A stretch of 64,000 nt of DNA from Betaproteobacteria bacterium UBA5216 (GCA_002412495.1 DHVE01000129.1:1-64000); one strand, 5' to 3'; positions 1 through 8,587 are shown, counted from the first letter of the stretch. Numbers and translations: made by a program. The notes: generated by a model not told the origin, from the sequence alone.

Positions 1-432
1 GGCAGCAAACACCATCTCATCACCGATGCTCGGGGCATCCCGCTCGCAGCGATACTCACGTCGGCCAATGCCCATGATGTGACGCAATTGCTGCCTTTGG
101 TCAGCGCCATACCTGCCCTGCGTGGCCGATGCGGGCGTGCGCGCCGACGCCCTAACCGTGTGCAAGGTGACCGTGCTTACGATTCGGCCGCCCATCGCCG
201 TGCCCTTCGGGCTAAAGGCATCTGCCCGGTGCTGGCCAAGCGGCGCACTGCACACGGCAGCGGTCTGGGTAAGACTCGCTGGGTCGTGGAACGCTCGATT
301 GCATGGCTGCACCAGTTCAGGCGATTGAAGATGCGATACGAACGACTGCATTTCGTTCACGAAGCCTTTCTTTCCATAGATTGTTCCATGATCTGTTGGA
401 AATTCATGCAAACGTATGCCGTTTCATTTTGA
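1..432 (+). CDS. IS5-family transposase, C-terminal part (5' end off window)
   Basis: The frame is open from base 1. It reads a DDE-type transposase C-terminus: a GSKHHLITDARG-like start, then a GDRAYDS segment containing the second catalytic Asp region, then the RWVVERSIAWLHQFRRL region carrying the last catalytic Glu, as in IS5 (IS427/IS1031 group) transposases. The gene is cut by the window edge, so intactness cannot be judged. The sequence at 431-441 (gaaacacgctc), followed by TTA, could be the right inverted repeat plus target duplication, but the left end is not available to confirm this. Confidence 0.8.
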   Translation, partial: GSKHHLITDARGIPLAAILTSANAHDVTQLLPLVSAIPALRGRCGRARRRPNRVQGDRAYDSAAHRRALRAKGICPVLAKRRTAHGSGLGKTRWVVERSIAWLHQFRRLKMRYERLHFVHEAFLSIDCSMICWKFMQTYAVSF

Positions 433-503
433 AACACGCTCTTAAATTACGTAAAAAAAGCAATTGCTGGACAAATATGTATTTGCAACAGAGAGAGGTT
501 TTT

Positions 504-800
504 ATGAAAAACATACTGATGATTGCGATGCTGACCTCGGCTTTGAGTGCAATGGCATCCGAAGTGGGTGGCAAGCCAGGCGTGGATCGATTAGTTGCGG
601 ACAGGATTGAAAGCGTGACACTTCCAAATGGTGAAGTTTCTACACGACTTGTCTCGAATAATCGCGTTACGTCACGACAATTTTGGATCGATTCCGTTTA
701 TCATGGGCACGAGAGCATTCTTGTATATCAAGGCAAGTACATGGACTTACAGCAATGTGAAAAATTTCACGAACCGCGCCAATTGCAGAGCTTCCGGTGA
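504..800 (+). CDS. small secreted protein of unknown function
   Basis: 98 codons starting at an ATG preceded by a purine-rich GAGAGAGG ribosome site at 491-498. A longer frame exists upstream but it overlaps the transposase. The first ~19 residues (MKNILMIAMLTSALSAMA) form a typical cleavable signal peptide. The mature part is polar with one cysteine. I do not recognise the family. It lies just downstream of the IS remnant and upstream of another truncated secreted protein, so it may itself be a fragment. Confidence 0.5.
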   Translation: MKNILMIAMLTSALSAMASEVGGKPGVDRLVADRIESVTLPNGEVSTRLVSNNRVTSRQFWIDSVYHGHESILVYQGKYMDLQQCEKFHEPRQLQSFR

Positions 801-887
801 CCTCGCGAGTTCAACAAGGAGTAGCATGCATCGTCAGCCTGACAACCGTGTAACCGTATATTAGCTAACGCAACTGCAGGAAGCCGT

Positions 888-1124
888 ATGCGCATCAATG
901 AACGTTGCTTTTCATTTTTAAAGCTCGCTGCAATTTGCACTCTTGCTAGCGTATCACTAATCGCCTCAGCACATCATTCATGGAATGGTTATCACTGGTT
1001 TTGGGACTCTGGCAAGTTGACGCCTGGCGGACAACTGCCGCTAAGAGTAAATGACAATACAACCTTGTCTTCGGCTTGGCGAAATGGCGGCGAAGTCCCG
1101 CACCGGATGGTAAGGAAGCTTTGA
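888..1124 (+). pseudogene. truncated matrixin-like secreted protein, N-terminal fragment
   Basis: 78 codons with a signal peptide (about residues 1-28, ending ...IASA) followed by HHSWNGYHW and a segment like LPLRVNDNTTLSSAW. This resembles the start of secreted matrixin-type metalloprotease proteins, which usually continue for 150 or more residues to an HExxH zinc motif. Here the frame stops soon after SAW with no protease domain. The 3' end overlaps, tail to tail, a truncated gene on the other strand. I infer a deletion or rearrangement fragment. Confidence 0.45.
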
Positions 1125-1580
1125 GAATAGTGCGAAGTTTTGCACCAGCGCGCCCGTGTTTAAGATGAGCGTATTACTATCAAAACGCCACCCAACGGCG
1201 TCCTTCACGAGCCGTATCGGGAATGGCCACTCGTCTTTGCCGACCACTAGCATTGCTTTCGTCTCGCCTGATTTCGTTAACTTGCTGCCTTCTTCATAAG
1301 ATTTCACGAAACGCTCACGGCCTAAGCGATCCGCCACTACATCGCCCGACTCCAGAACCGACTTCGCTTCGCTACCCAATATTCCAAGCATAGCCTTCAA
1401 ATCGCCCGACTTAGTTGCGGCAATCAGCGCGCTCGCTGCCTCTTCCGGCGACACGAATTTCTTCTGGGCGGGCGACGGTAGAGCTGCGCTCGCCGCCACG
1501 GAAAATGCGAACACTGCTGCAATTACGCATAAAGCCGTGCGCCCGTACACACATGAGGCGATCCGAGTGGGCGATTGCAC
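1041..1580 (-). pseudogene. truncated DUF2950 family protein, with possible TctC fragment at its end
   Basis: The frame encodes a signal peptide (about residues 1-33) and the DUF2950 N-terminal half: FVSPEEAASALIAA, the LGSEAKSVLESGD region and GKDEWPFPIRLVKD followed by GWRFD. Full DUF2950 proteins run to roughly 300 residues. Here similarity stops after GWRFDSN near residue 136 (about base 1173). Residues 150-167 (FALFSKLPYHPVRDFAAIS) instead resemble a TctC/Bug binding-protein segment; compare LALYKAVPYDPIKDFTPIS in the intact TctC-type gene at 11205-12221. Read as a decayed gene joined to unrelated DNA. Confidence 0.55.
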
Positions 1581-2634
1581 CCTTGTATTTGTTCAGCCAA
1601 GCGAACGGGTGTTCGACCTTCGAGTAGCAGCTCGCAATTCTGCACGCAAGTTTCGCGTCAGCGCAGCAAAATCCGTCATTACACCGTTCGCCGCCTGAGC
1701 ACCGGTTCGACAATTGCGCAGGAGTTCTTTTTTACCGACCTGACTCTACCCGCGCATTTTATTTTGGTGAAACTTTTTTGTGGGGCAATGTCAAATAGCC
1801 AATTGCGAGAACGGCAAATTTGCCTTTTCGCACATCCAGCGGATTACATAGCATTTCTTTGAGCTCCGCTGGACGATACCGGATTATTCGCTGGCTGAGT
1901 CAGCCCGACTGATGCACGTTAAGCATCGCCCTTTGCTCGCAAGAGCCTGGCGCCGGGACGTCCTTCTGCAATCCGGCCGGACCGCAAGGTCTGAAGATGG
2001 TAGTAGCAACACCAGTAATACTGCCAGCATGCGTTCTGTGCCGGCAGCGCATCAAACCGCTTCGCAGCTTTGAAGCGGTGGTTTTGAATGGCGCAGTCTG
2101 CGCCAGTAGCCAGCGATAGCATTTCATCAACGGCTGCTGTGCCAGAGTTTTTCGTAGTTCTGCGCCAGCCCTCTGGGCCAATGCGCGTCGTGACTAGCCA
2201 GCGCCAGCTGCTAGTAACGACGCGCACAATCTCTGCATCGTCAGGCACTTAGGCAGTCCTTCTGAAAGTGACGACCACCAGTGACGAGCCGTTCTGGCCC
2301 GTCAAATCGTAGGGAACCGTGCAATGCGGTTCGTCAATCGCCCGTCTACCGGGTGTCGCAGTGCCGCGCCGCCCTGGCGCAACCCGTGAGCACGGGCACC
2401 AGCTCAAACCGAGGCGCCTTCACGAAGGCACCATCGGCGCCAATGCCACGTATCGGGCAGGCCAGCAGCAAATACAACGATACACACCGGGAGTGGTGTC
2501 CCGCGGTCCCTCGTAGCGCCCCCATGCTTAGGCATGTAGGCCGGACAGAAACACTTACCTTAAACGCATTACACACCAGGCATTACCGCATGACAAGATA
2601 GACATTCCCTCGCCCGCATCGCGGCGCCGAGGCG
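1581..2634. other. gene-poor stretch, nothing recognised
   Basis: About 1 kb with several short overlapping open frames on both strands. None has a convincing start, ribosome site or family resemblance. It sits between truncated genes and the repeat-bearing segment upstream of the tyrosine recombinase, and is probably eroded mobile-element DNA. Confidence 0.4.
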
Positions 2635-2712
2635 GCTGCGTTCGTACTGCAGTTCGACTGCATTCGTACTGCATTCCGGCTGCACCTGGACTGCAATCCG
2701 ACTGCGTTCTTA
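2635..2712 (+). repeat. short degenerate tandem repeat (CTGC every 10-13 bases)
   Basis: Seven consecutive units of the type (g/gt)RCTGCattc, for example GTACTGCAGTTC, GACTGCATTC, GTACTGCATTCC, GACTGCAATCC and GACTGCGTTC. The CTGC cores are spaced about one helical turn apart. The unit is too irregular for a microsatellite. Phased spacing would suit several copies of a DNA-binding protein on one face, for example next to a recombination site, but this is inference. Confidence 0.5.
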
Positions 2713-2776
2713 CGGCAGGCAATATCGGCAGTGCGGGTTCAAATTCCCCGTTGGTGAAAAACCCTCTTTCTTGATG

Positions 2777-2815
2777 GAGGTTTTCCCGCACTCTTGATGG
2801 TGGGATTTCCTCCAT
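2777..2815 (+). repeat. inverted repeat / hairpin
   Basis: GGAGG-ttttCCC is mirrored by GGG-attt-CCTCC, giving a stem-loop of about 39 bases. It lies in the non-coding region left of the tyrosine recombinase, just before the first unit of the ~312-base repeats. Confidence 0.35.
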
Positions 2816-2876
2816 CTGGACATGCACCCGGCGTCGGCGCCGTTTCAGCAAAACAATTTGCCTTTTCCCGGTCAAC

Positions 2877-3520
2877 CCCCCCGTGTTTTTGGGGGGAATA
2901 CAGCACTTCTTTTTTATTAAGGCGCGGCAGAATAGGTCAACTTTGATTATTGATCTCTTGATGTCCGTGAGCAACTTGAATTACGCACGTAGCCGACTAT
3001 GCCTTCCGGCCCGCGTACGCTCGATTCGGTTCGCACCCAATGGACGCGTATGGCTCGCCACGGTTCTGCTGACCACAGAATTTCTGCCCGACTGCACCAA
3101 GCGGCATTCCTCATTCGTGCACCGAAATTCCAGTCCGATAGCGCCAAACGGCTCTTCAACGCAAAAAATAAATCCTTTTCCGGTCCATCCCCCCTCACTT
3201 TTGCGGGGGTGGATTGAACACGGGTCTGTTGACTCTCGGCACAATTGATCAACGCAAATTTCTGATTTGACAGAGCCCATGACATTCCTGAGCCATGAAT
3301 CATCCCGTTTTCGCCCCCCTGCCCTCGCACGTTCGAGCAGGTCCGGATTAAGCGCAATGGGTGAGCACACCACGGTTTCGCGGCCGATGGCGTGGCTGCC
3401 TGTTGGCGCCACGCATCAGCTGGATTCCGATGACTCGGCAGACGGCCATCCGGCTCACCGAGGGCCTGCGAAAGCCACCAGGGGGCATATTTCCTCCATC
3501 CCCCCTCATTTTTGTAAGGG
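2877..3520 (+). repeat. three hairpin-headed degenerate repeats, ~312-base period
   Basis: Near-identical C-run/G-run hairpins occur at about 2877-2896 (CCCCCC-gtgttttt-GGGGGG), 3184-3213 and 3497-3520. Their C-runs start 313 and 311 bases apart. Sequence just before the first two is also shared (caaaa/gcaaaaaa, then ccttttccc/ccttttcc, then ggtc). Parts of the bodies align, for example gcgtacgctcga with gcgcacgttcga, and ccacggttct with ccacggtttc. They end about 70 bases before the integrase start. Possible roles are attachment or accessory recombinase sites, or decayed cassette DNA. Confidence 0.45.
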
Positions 3521-3587
3521 TTACAACCACTTTCTTTTATTGATACACGCGACCATCGCTTCACGTGAAACCCTGATGCCATGACCG

Positions 3588-4454
3588 ATGAAAGACCTGA
3601 ACTACGAACTGAAGAAACTTTGCCAGCGCCACCGCGACGGTAGCTACGCCACCCGGCATGCGCGCGAGCGCATCCTGACCCTGGTTCCCAATCAGTTGCA
3701 TGAGATGGGGTTTAAGGACATGAAGGCGAGCAGTCTGAAACCCAAGCACGTGACCGCGCTGGTGGAACGCTGGAAGGCAGAATCCCTGGCCGTGGGCACG
3801 ATCAAGGTGCGTATGTCGGTGCTGCGGTGGTGGGCCGACAAAATACACAAACAAAACGTTATCGCGCGGGACAACGAGCACTACGGCATTCCCGATCGGC
3901 AGAATGTCAGCACTCTCAGCCGTGCCCGGATTCTGACGGCTGAGGACCTGACCAAGGTCACCGATCCCTATACGCGACTATCCCTGAAATTGCAGGCGGC
4001 CTTCGGGCTGCGGCGTGAGGAGTCAATCAAGATCCGGCCGGCGTGGGCTGACCGGGGCGATTTGCTCGCACTCCGGGACACCTGGACCAAGGGCGGACGA
4101 GCACGGGATGTCCCGATCCGCAATGAACAGCAACGGTCGGTATTGGACGAGGCCAAACAATTGGCCGGCAAAGGCAGTCTGATACCCCCGGACAAGACTT
4201 ACGTCCAGCAGCTACAGCGTTTCAAGGCGCAGTGTCAGGAGGCCGGCATTCGGCATGTGCATGGCCACCGTCATCAGTACGCGCAGGACCGCTATCGGGA
4301 ATTGACCGGCTGGCTTTGCCCGGCGCAGAGTGGGCCGACTTTCCGACAATTGACGCCGGAGCAGCGGGTCGTGGATCACCACGCGCGGCTCACCATCAGT
4401 ATTGAGCTCGGGCATGAACGCCTGAGCGTGGTGGCTGTTTATTGTGGGCGGTAA
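3588..4454 (+). CDS. tyrosine recombinase / phage-type integrase
   Basis: 288 residues. The N-terminal SAM-like DNA-binding part is at about 1-110 and the catalytic domain follows. Visible catalytic set: R142 in FGLRREES, the H225-x2-R228-H block (HGHRHQYA), H276 in LGHER and the nucleophile Y285 in the terminal VYCGR. The protein resembles the integrase-domain family common in proteobacterial ICEs and plasmids (Integrase_1 type). It is complete with all active-site residues, so probably functional. The ATG has only a weak ribosome site. The 2 kb upstream is repeat-rich and gene-poor, as expected near a recombination site. Confidence 0.88.
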   Translation: MKDLNYELKKLCQRHRDGSYATRHARERILTLVPNQLHEMGFKDMKASSLKPKHVTALVERWKAESLAVGTIKVRMSVLRWWADKIHKQNVIARDNEHYGIPDRQNVSTLSRARILTAEDLTKVTDPYTRLSLKLQAAFGLRREESIKIRPAWADRGDLLALRDTWTKGGRARDVPIRNEQQRSVLDEAKQLAGKGSLIPPDKTYVQQLQRFKAQCQEAGIRHVHGHRHQYAQDRYRELTGWLCPAQSGPTFRQLTPEQRVVDHHARLTISIELGHERLSVVAVYCGR

Positions 4455-4482
4455 CAGGACGTCGATGAGAACAATTCCCGAG

Positions 4483-4505
4483 AACTGTAAACACTATTTA
4501 CAGTT
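4483..4505 (+). repeat. perfect inverted repeat downstream of integrase
   Basis: AACTGTAAA-cacta-TTTACAGTT: 9-base perfect arms with a 5-base spacer, 29 bases after the integrase stop. There is no following T-run, so it is not a classical terminator. A recombinase or repressor site, or a weak transcript-end hairpin, is possible. The rest of 4455-4793 shows no convincing gene. Confidence 0.5.
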
Positions 4506-4793
4506 GAACTCCATGCGATACCTGTATCAACCAAAGACGTTTCCCGGCTACCGGCGCGCGAATAGACACACAAAACTGCGCGAGGCCACGTTGCGCGTGA
4601 CGAGCCACGCATCATTTGTGCCGCCTTCCTGGAGTCTTACAGCGGTGTTCGCACTGCGAACAGTAGGCCTGTGGCGTTTTCCATGGCGACAGGCGTGCGG
4701 CGCCCTTTTCCCACGCGGCGATCGGCGCGGTGTGAAACAACACGATGACGCCATGAGTACGGATTTTGAGAAAGTGCCGGTGAACGCTGTGCG

Positions 4794-5030
4794 ATGGATC
4801 CGATGCTGACCAAAGATTCAATTCTGCCTTTGGTCAATGCCCGGTTAAACCGGGTGCTGCTGATCGCGCAGGCCGCGCTGCCTCAACATCAGTTCGAGGC
4901 ATTCCGGCGGCTGATCCTGGACGAATTTGGCAGAACTGGGCTGATCAGGGATCTGGACACGATCTCAGGTCAGACTGGCCGGAATGGAACGGAACGGGCA
5001 GGACCACTTGAGCGAAGAAAGGAGGTGTAG
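4794..5030 (+). CDS. small conserved-looking protein of the recombinase locus
   Basis: 78 codons. Residues 4-48 (LTKDSILPLVNARLNR..., IAQAALPQHQFEAFRRL, ILDEFG) look like a folded helical region. The C-terminus is low-complexity and may not belong to the native protein. A downstream start at 4803 (MLTKDS) is equally possible. It lies between two recombinase genes in the same direction. The strong AGGAGGT just before its stop serves the next small frame. Function unknown. Confidence 0.5.
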   Translation: MDPMLTKDSILPLVNARLNRVLLIAQAALPQHQFEAFRRLILDEFGRTGLIRDLDTISGQTGRNGTERAGPLERRKEV

Positions 5031-5035
5031 CATGA

Positions 5036-5185
5036 TTGCAAGAGCAGAACCCAATCGGTTTGGTCGAGTGCAGTCTCGATGTCCCGCAGGACGATGTGTC
5101 GTGCGAGGAACTCGATCTCATACAAGCGATATTCCCTGACCTCGTGCGGCACGTGCTGAGCGAGGGCGATAACGTACAGGAGTAA
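5036..5185 (+). CDS. small ORF (49 aa) directly ahead of the serine recombinase
   Basis: An acidic reading frame from TTG at 5036 (LQEQNPIGLVEC..., EELDLIQAIFPDLVRHV, LSEGDNVQE) to TAA at 5185. GGAGGT at 5021-5026 is placed for initiation either here or at an ATG at 5032 in another frame. That ATG frame soon runs into arginine/serine-rich sequence, so I prefer this one. The stop lies 10 bases before the recombinase ATG, whose ribosome site (AAGGAG) overlaps it, so the two are probably co-translated. Function unknown; possibly a directionality or accessory factor (inference). Confidence 0.4.
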   Translation: MQEQNPIGLVECSLDVPQDDVSCEELDLIQAIFPDLVRHVLSEGDNVQE

Positions 5186-5195
5186 GGAGCCGGCT

Positions 5196-6833
5196 ATGGA
5201 TGTGGTGATTTATGCTCGTGTGTCCACGGGCAAACAGGTGGAGAAAGATCTCTCCATCCCTGATCAGTTGCGACAACTGCGTGAGTGGTGCAAAGCGCAA
5301 GGCCATCGCCTCGTTTCTGAGTACGTCGAGGCGGGGGCAACGGCGACGGATGATCGACGCCCGGTGTTTCAGCAAATGATCGCGGATGCGGGTTTATCGC
5401 CCCCGCCGTTCGGAGTCATCGTCGTCCATAGTCTCTCTCGCTTCTTTCGGGATGCGCTGGAATTCGGTCTTTACGAAAGAAAGCTCAAGCGCAGTGGTGT
5501 GAAGGTGATTTCGATCACGCAGCAAACTGGAGATGACCCGTCCGGCGAGATGGCGAGAAAACTGTTCAGCCTGTTTGACGAATATCAGAGCAAGGAAAAC
5601 GCCAAGCATACCCTTCGCGCGATGAAGGAGAACGCGCGCCAGGGTTACTGGAACGGCTCGCGTGCGCCGCTCGGCTACCACGTCATCGACGTTGACGTCA
5701 CCGGTGCGCGCGGCAGAAACAAACGCCGGCTTGAGGTGAACCCGGTAGAGGCGGAAACCGTACGCCGAATATACGATTTGTATCTGCATGGATTGAATGG
5801 CCGCAGCATGGGCATGAAGAATATCGCCAGCCACCTGAACGATCTGGGTATCACGATGCGCGATCAACCGTGGCGCATGCAGAAGATCAATCAGGTGCTG
5901 TCGAATTCGGTCTACGCAGGGGAATTCTATTTCAACCGCACTGAGTATCGGACCAGCAAACGCAAGCTGCCCAGCGAATGGGTCAAGGTTGATGCGCCTC
6001 TCATTATCGACAAGGCGGTATTTGATCGGGTGGCCGCCCGCCGGCATGCGCGGCAACCCGCCAAGATACCGGGACAACAGCTTGCCACGTCTGCCCTGCT
6101 GGTGGGAATCATAAAATGTGGACACTGCGGCGCCGGCATGACGCAGGCCACCGGCAAGAGCGGTCGCTATCGTTATTACAAATGCACGACACGCATGAAC
6201 AAGGGTGTTTCGCGCTGCACCGGTCGAAATCTCAGCCGGGAAAGCACGGAACAGGTCGTGCTGAACGCACTGGCGGATAAGGTGTTCACCCCGACGCGGG
6301 TAAACATCATGCTGGAGGAAATGCGCAAGCGCCAGACGGCGGCCTGCACCACTGAGGACGCACGGTATCAGCAGTTGTTGAAGGAACTCAAGGAAATCGA
6401 CGCCGGGATCGCCCGCCTTTATGAGGCTGTCGAGAAAGGTCTGCTGCCGCTCGATTCAACCCTTCAAGAGCGCTCCCAAAAGCTTCAGGCACGCCGGCAG
6501 GATGTGCTGGTCGCCAGCGCCGCCCTGCGGGACAAATGGAATATTCCGGCCACCAAACTGACACCAGGGCATATAGCGAAATTCACGCAGGCGCTGCGGG
6601 AGCGGCTGCTGGATACCAGCTCGGGCTTTGGGAAAGCTTACGTCAATTTATTACTGGACGAGATACGGCTGGATGGCAACGTTCTGCGCATCAAAGGCAG
6701 CTATAGCGCCCTGGCGCGCGCCGTTACGCTGTCCAGGCAGGGCAAGCTGGAGCAAGTGCCCAGCTTCATACCTGAGTGGCGTCCCCACGGGGATTCGAAC
6801 CCCGGTTACCGCCGTGAAAGGGCGATGTCCTAG
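5196..6833 (+). CDS. large serine recombinase, 3' end overlapping tRNA-Glu
   Basis: 545 residues. The resolvase-type catalytic domain (about 1-150) has the nucleophile Ser10 in YARVS and the SLSRFFRD arginine motif. The Recombinase domain spans about 165-280, a zinc ribbon (CGHCGAG, then YYKC and CTG) lies at about 305-345, and a coiled coil at about 380-440. It would cut and exchange DNA at short att sites. The ribosome site AAGGAG precedes the ATG. The last ~19 codons are the antisense of tRNA-Glu, so the natural C-terminus is formed by the insertion site. The enzyme otherwise looks intact. Confidence 0.9.
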   Translation: MDVVIYARVSTGKQVEKDLSIPDQLRQLREWCKAQGHRLVSEYVEAGATATDDRRPVFQQMIADAGLSPPPFGVIVVHSLSRFFRDALEFGLYERKLKRSGVKVISITQQTGDDPSGEMARKLFSLFDEYQSKENAKHTLRAMKENARQGYWNGSRAPLGYHVIDVDVTGARGRNKRRLEVNPVEAETVRRIYDLYLHGLNGRSMGMKNIASHLNDLGITMRDQPWRMQKINQVLSNSVYAGEFYFNRTEYRTSKRKLPSEWVKVDAPLIIDKAVFDRVAARRHARQPAKIPGQQLATSALLVGIIKCGHCGAGMTQATGKSGRYRYYKCTTRMNKGVSRCTGRNLSRESTEQVVLNALADKVFTPTRVNIMLEEMRKRQTAACTTEDARYQQLLKELKEIDAGIARLYEAVEKGLLPLDSTLQERSQKLQARRQDVLVASAALRDKWNIPATKLTPGHIAKFTQALRERLLDTSSGFGKAYVNLLLDEIRLDGNVLRIKGSYSALARAVTLSRQGKLEQVPSFIPEWRPHGDSNPGYRRERAMS

Positions 6834-6852
6834 GCCTCTAGACGATAGGGAC
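6777..6852 (-). tRNA. tRNA-Glu (TTC)
   Basis: 76 bases including encoded CCA. The acceptor arm GTCCCTA pairs with TGGGGAC (one G-T). The anticodon loop gives TTC within CCCTTTCACGG, and the T-arm contains GGTTCGAATCC. It follows tRNA-Ala on the same strand, with gltX upstream, so the two tRNAs probably share a transcript. Its 3' end faces the serine recombinase, whose stop codon lies inside this gene on the other strand. Confidence 0.97.
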
Positions 6853-6962
6853 AAACGAGGCAACTGCATACTGCGCAAAACCAACTACGCGAACTATGAT
6901 CCGCACGCTGTCTGAGAAACAACCCCAAACCGCTATAAACAACCATACCGATACTGCCAATT

Positions 6963-7038
<76 letters not shown>

Positions 7039-7101
7039 CACGAAAGGTTGCGGATTATACCGGCCACTCATGCCTCTGTAAAGGAAGCAAAATTCTGAAA
7101 A

Positions 7102-8514
7102 TTACGCGGGAAACGCTTGCAGTTGCCGCTTCATGCGCGCCAGCACCTGTTCCCGACCGATTAACGCCAGCGTAGCATCGATGGACGGCGTTTGCGCAAC
7201 GCCGGCGACCATCACGCGTAGCGGTATGGCGAGCTGCGGCATTTTCAGCTTGTGCGCGGTCACGACCGCTTTCACTGCATCGTTGATATTCGGGCGATTC
7301 CATTGGATGGTACTGAAGCGCGCCTGCAAATCCGCCAATGCCGGTTTGATGTTCGCCGCGTAATGCTGCTGTTTGAGTTCCGGTGATGCCTCCACCGGAC
7401 GGTAAAAATACACCGCGGCGTCCGCCAGTTCCTCGATGGTGGACACACGCTCTTTCAGCAACGCCACCACGCTGGCGAGCGGCGCGCCCTGCTCCATCGA
7501 GCATCCATCGCGATGCAGAAACGGCAGCGTCAGTTGCGCGAGGCGCTCGTTGTCGGCTTCCTTGATGTATTGCTGATTCAGCCAGCGCAATTTGTCCGGA
7601 TCAAATCGCGCGGGGGAACGGCTGATGTGCTCAAAATCGAACCACTCCACCAGTTTTTCGCGCGGGAACTTCTCGTTGTCGCCGTGCGACCACCCCAGAC
7701 GCGCGAGATAATTCACCAGCGCCTCGGGCAGAAACCCTTCGTCGAAATACTCCATCACGCCCTGGGCGCCGTGGCGCTTCGACAGGCGCTCGCCATCCTT
7801 GCCCAAAATCATGGGCACATGCCCGAACAACGGCACGGCCTTGCCCAGCGCGCGGTAAATATTGATCTGGCGCGGCGTGTTGTTGACGTGGTCGTCACCA
7901 CGGATCACGTGCGTCATTTCCATGTCGATATCGTCCACCACCACGCCAAAGTTATAGGTGGGGATGCCATCCGCGCGCATGATCACCAGATCATCCAGTT
8001 CGCTGTTGGCGATGGTGATCGGGCCTTTGATCACATCGTTCCAGGTCACATCACCGGTATCCGGATTGCGAAAACGGATTACTGGTTGAGCGCATCCGGG
8101 CTCAGTTGGCGGTTTCATGCCTGCGTGGAGCGCGTTCTCGGGTCGCCAGCGGCCGTCGTAACGCGGCTTTTCATTGCGCGCGCGTTGCGCCTCGCGCATG
8201 GCGTCGAGTTCATCCCGGGTCGCGTAGCAAGGATAGGCATGCCCCGTACGGAGCAATTCATCGGCCACTTCGCGGTAGCGCGCCAATCGCTGCATCTGGT
8301 AATACGGGCCTTCGTAATCAAGGCCCAGCCACTGCATGCCGTCGAGAATTGCCTTAACCGAAGCCTCGGTTGAACGCTCGCGGTCGGTGTCTTCCACGCG
8401 CAACACAAACGTGCCACCGTGTTTTTTGGCAAAGGCCCAGCAATAAAGCGCGGTGCGCGCGCCGCCGATATGCAAATAGCCCGTGGGGCTCGGCGCAAAA
8501 CGTGTGCGTATCAT
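7102..8514 (-). CDS. gltX: glutamyl-tRNA synthetase
   Basis: 470 residues, normal length for bacterial GluRS. It charges tRNA-Glu with glutamate in the cytoplasm. The class I signature HIGG is at residues 15-18, in RFAPSPTGYLHIGGARTA. The KMSKS-equivalent RLSKRH is at about 243-248, followed by GAQGV. The C-terminal helical anticodon-binding part is complete and ends MKRQLQAFPA. It is followed on the same strand by tRNA-Ala and tRNA-Glu, so the enzyme and its substrate tRNA lie together. Confidence 0.97.
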   Translation of the reverse strand: MIRTRFAPSPTGYLHIGGARTALYCWAFAKKHGGTFVLRVEDTDRERSTEASVKAILDGMQWLGLDYEGPYYQMQRLARYREVADELLRTGHAYPCYATRDELDAMREAQRARNEKPRYDGRWRPENALHAGMKPPTEPGCAQPVIRFRNPDTGDVTWNDVIKGPITIANSELDDLVIMRADGIPTYNFGVVVDDIDMEMTHVIRGDDHVNNTPRQINIYRALGKAVPLFGHVPMILGKDGERLSKRHGAQGVMEYFDEGFLPEALVNYLARLGWSHGDNEKFPREKLVEWFDFEHISRSPARFDPDKLRWLNQQYIKEADNERLAQLTLPFLHRDGCSMEQGAPLASVVALLKERVSTIEELADAAVYFYRPVEASPELKQQHYAANIKPALADLQARFSTIQWNRPNINDAVKAVVTAHKLKMPQLAIPLRVMVAGVAQTPSIDATLALIGREQVLARMKRQLQAFPA

Positions 8515-8587
8515 GATTGTGCTTTTAGAAAAGCACGCATTCTACGCGAGACCGCCTATTCTGTCTTGCTGCGGAACAAAAATACCC

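Larger units (their letters stand above)
1..6852. mobile_element. right end of a putative genomic island, bordered by tRNA-Glu
   Basis: This stretch combines an IS5-type transposase remnant, broken genes, a long gene-poor segment with repeats, a tyrosine recombinase and a large serine recombinase that abuts and enters tRNA-Glu. To its right lies orderly housekeeping DNA starting with tRNA-Ala and gltX. Integration at a tRNA 3' end is a common pattern for islands and ICEs. No second copy of the tRNA-Glu 3' end is visible here, so the other boundary should lie beyond the left edge. The island call is inference. Confidence 0.5.

Noticed and set aside
303..800. 165-codon frame starting inside the transposase
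   Set aside because: The first 67 codons overlap the transposase in another frame. A signal peptide and ribosome site support the ATG at 504.
3241..3256. aattgatcaacgc as a possible FNR site
   Set aside because: The TTGA and TCAA arms are directly joined, with no 4-base spacer.
2877..3520. Integron attC array or CRISPR
   Set aside because: No integron-type integrase domain, no R'/R'' core pairs at the ends, and the 312-base degenerate units are far too long and irregular for CRISPR.
2281..3582. Several 60-210-codon frames on both strands in the repeat region
   Set aside because: Arginine/proline/serine-rich translations without starts or family resemblance. They follow from high GC and the repeats.
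5394..6125. 243-codon minus-strand frame within the serine recombinase gene
   Set aside because: Shadow of the recombinase, which has complete catalytic motifs.
7513..8373. 286-codon plus-strand frame opposite gltX
   Set aside because: Histidine/arginine-rich mirror translation of a well-defined gltX gene.
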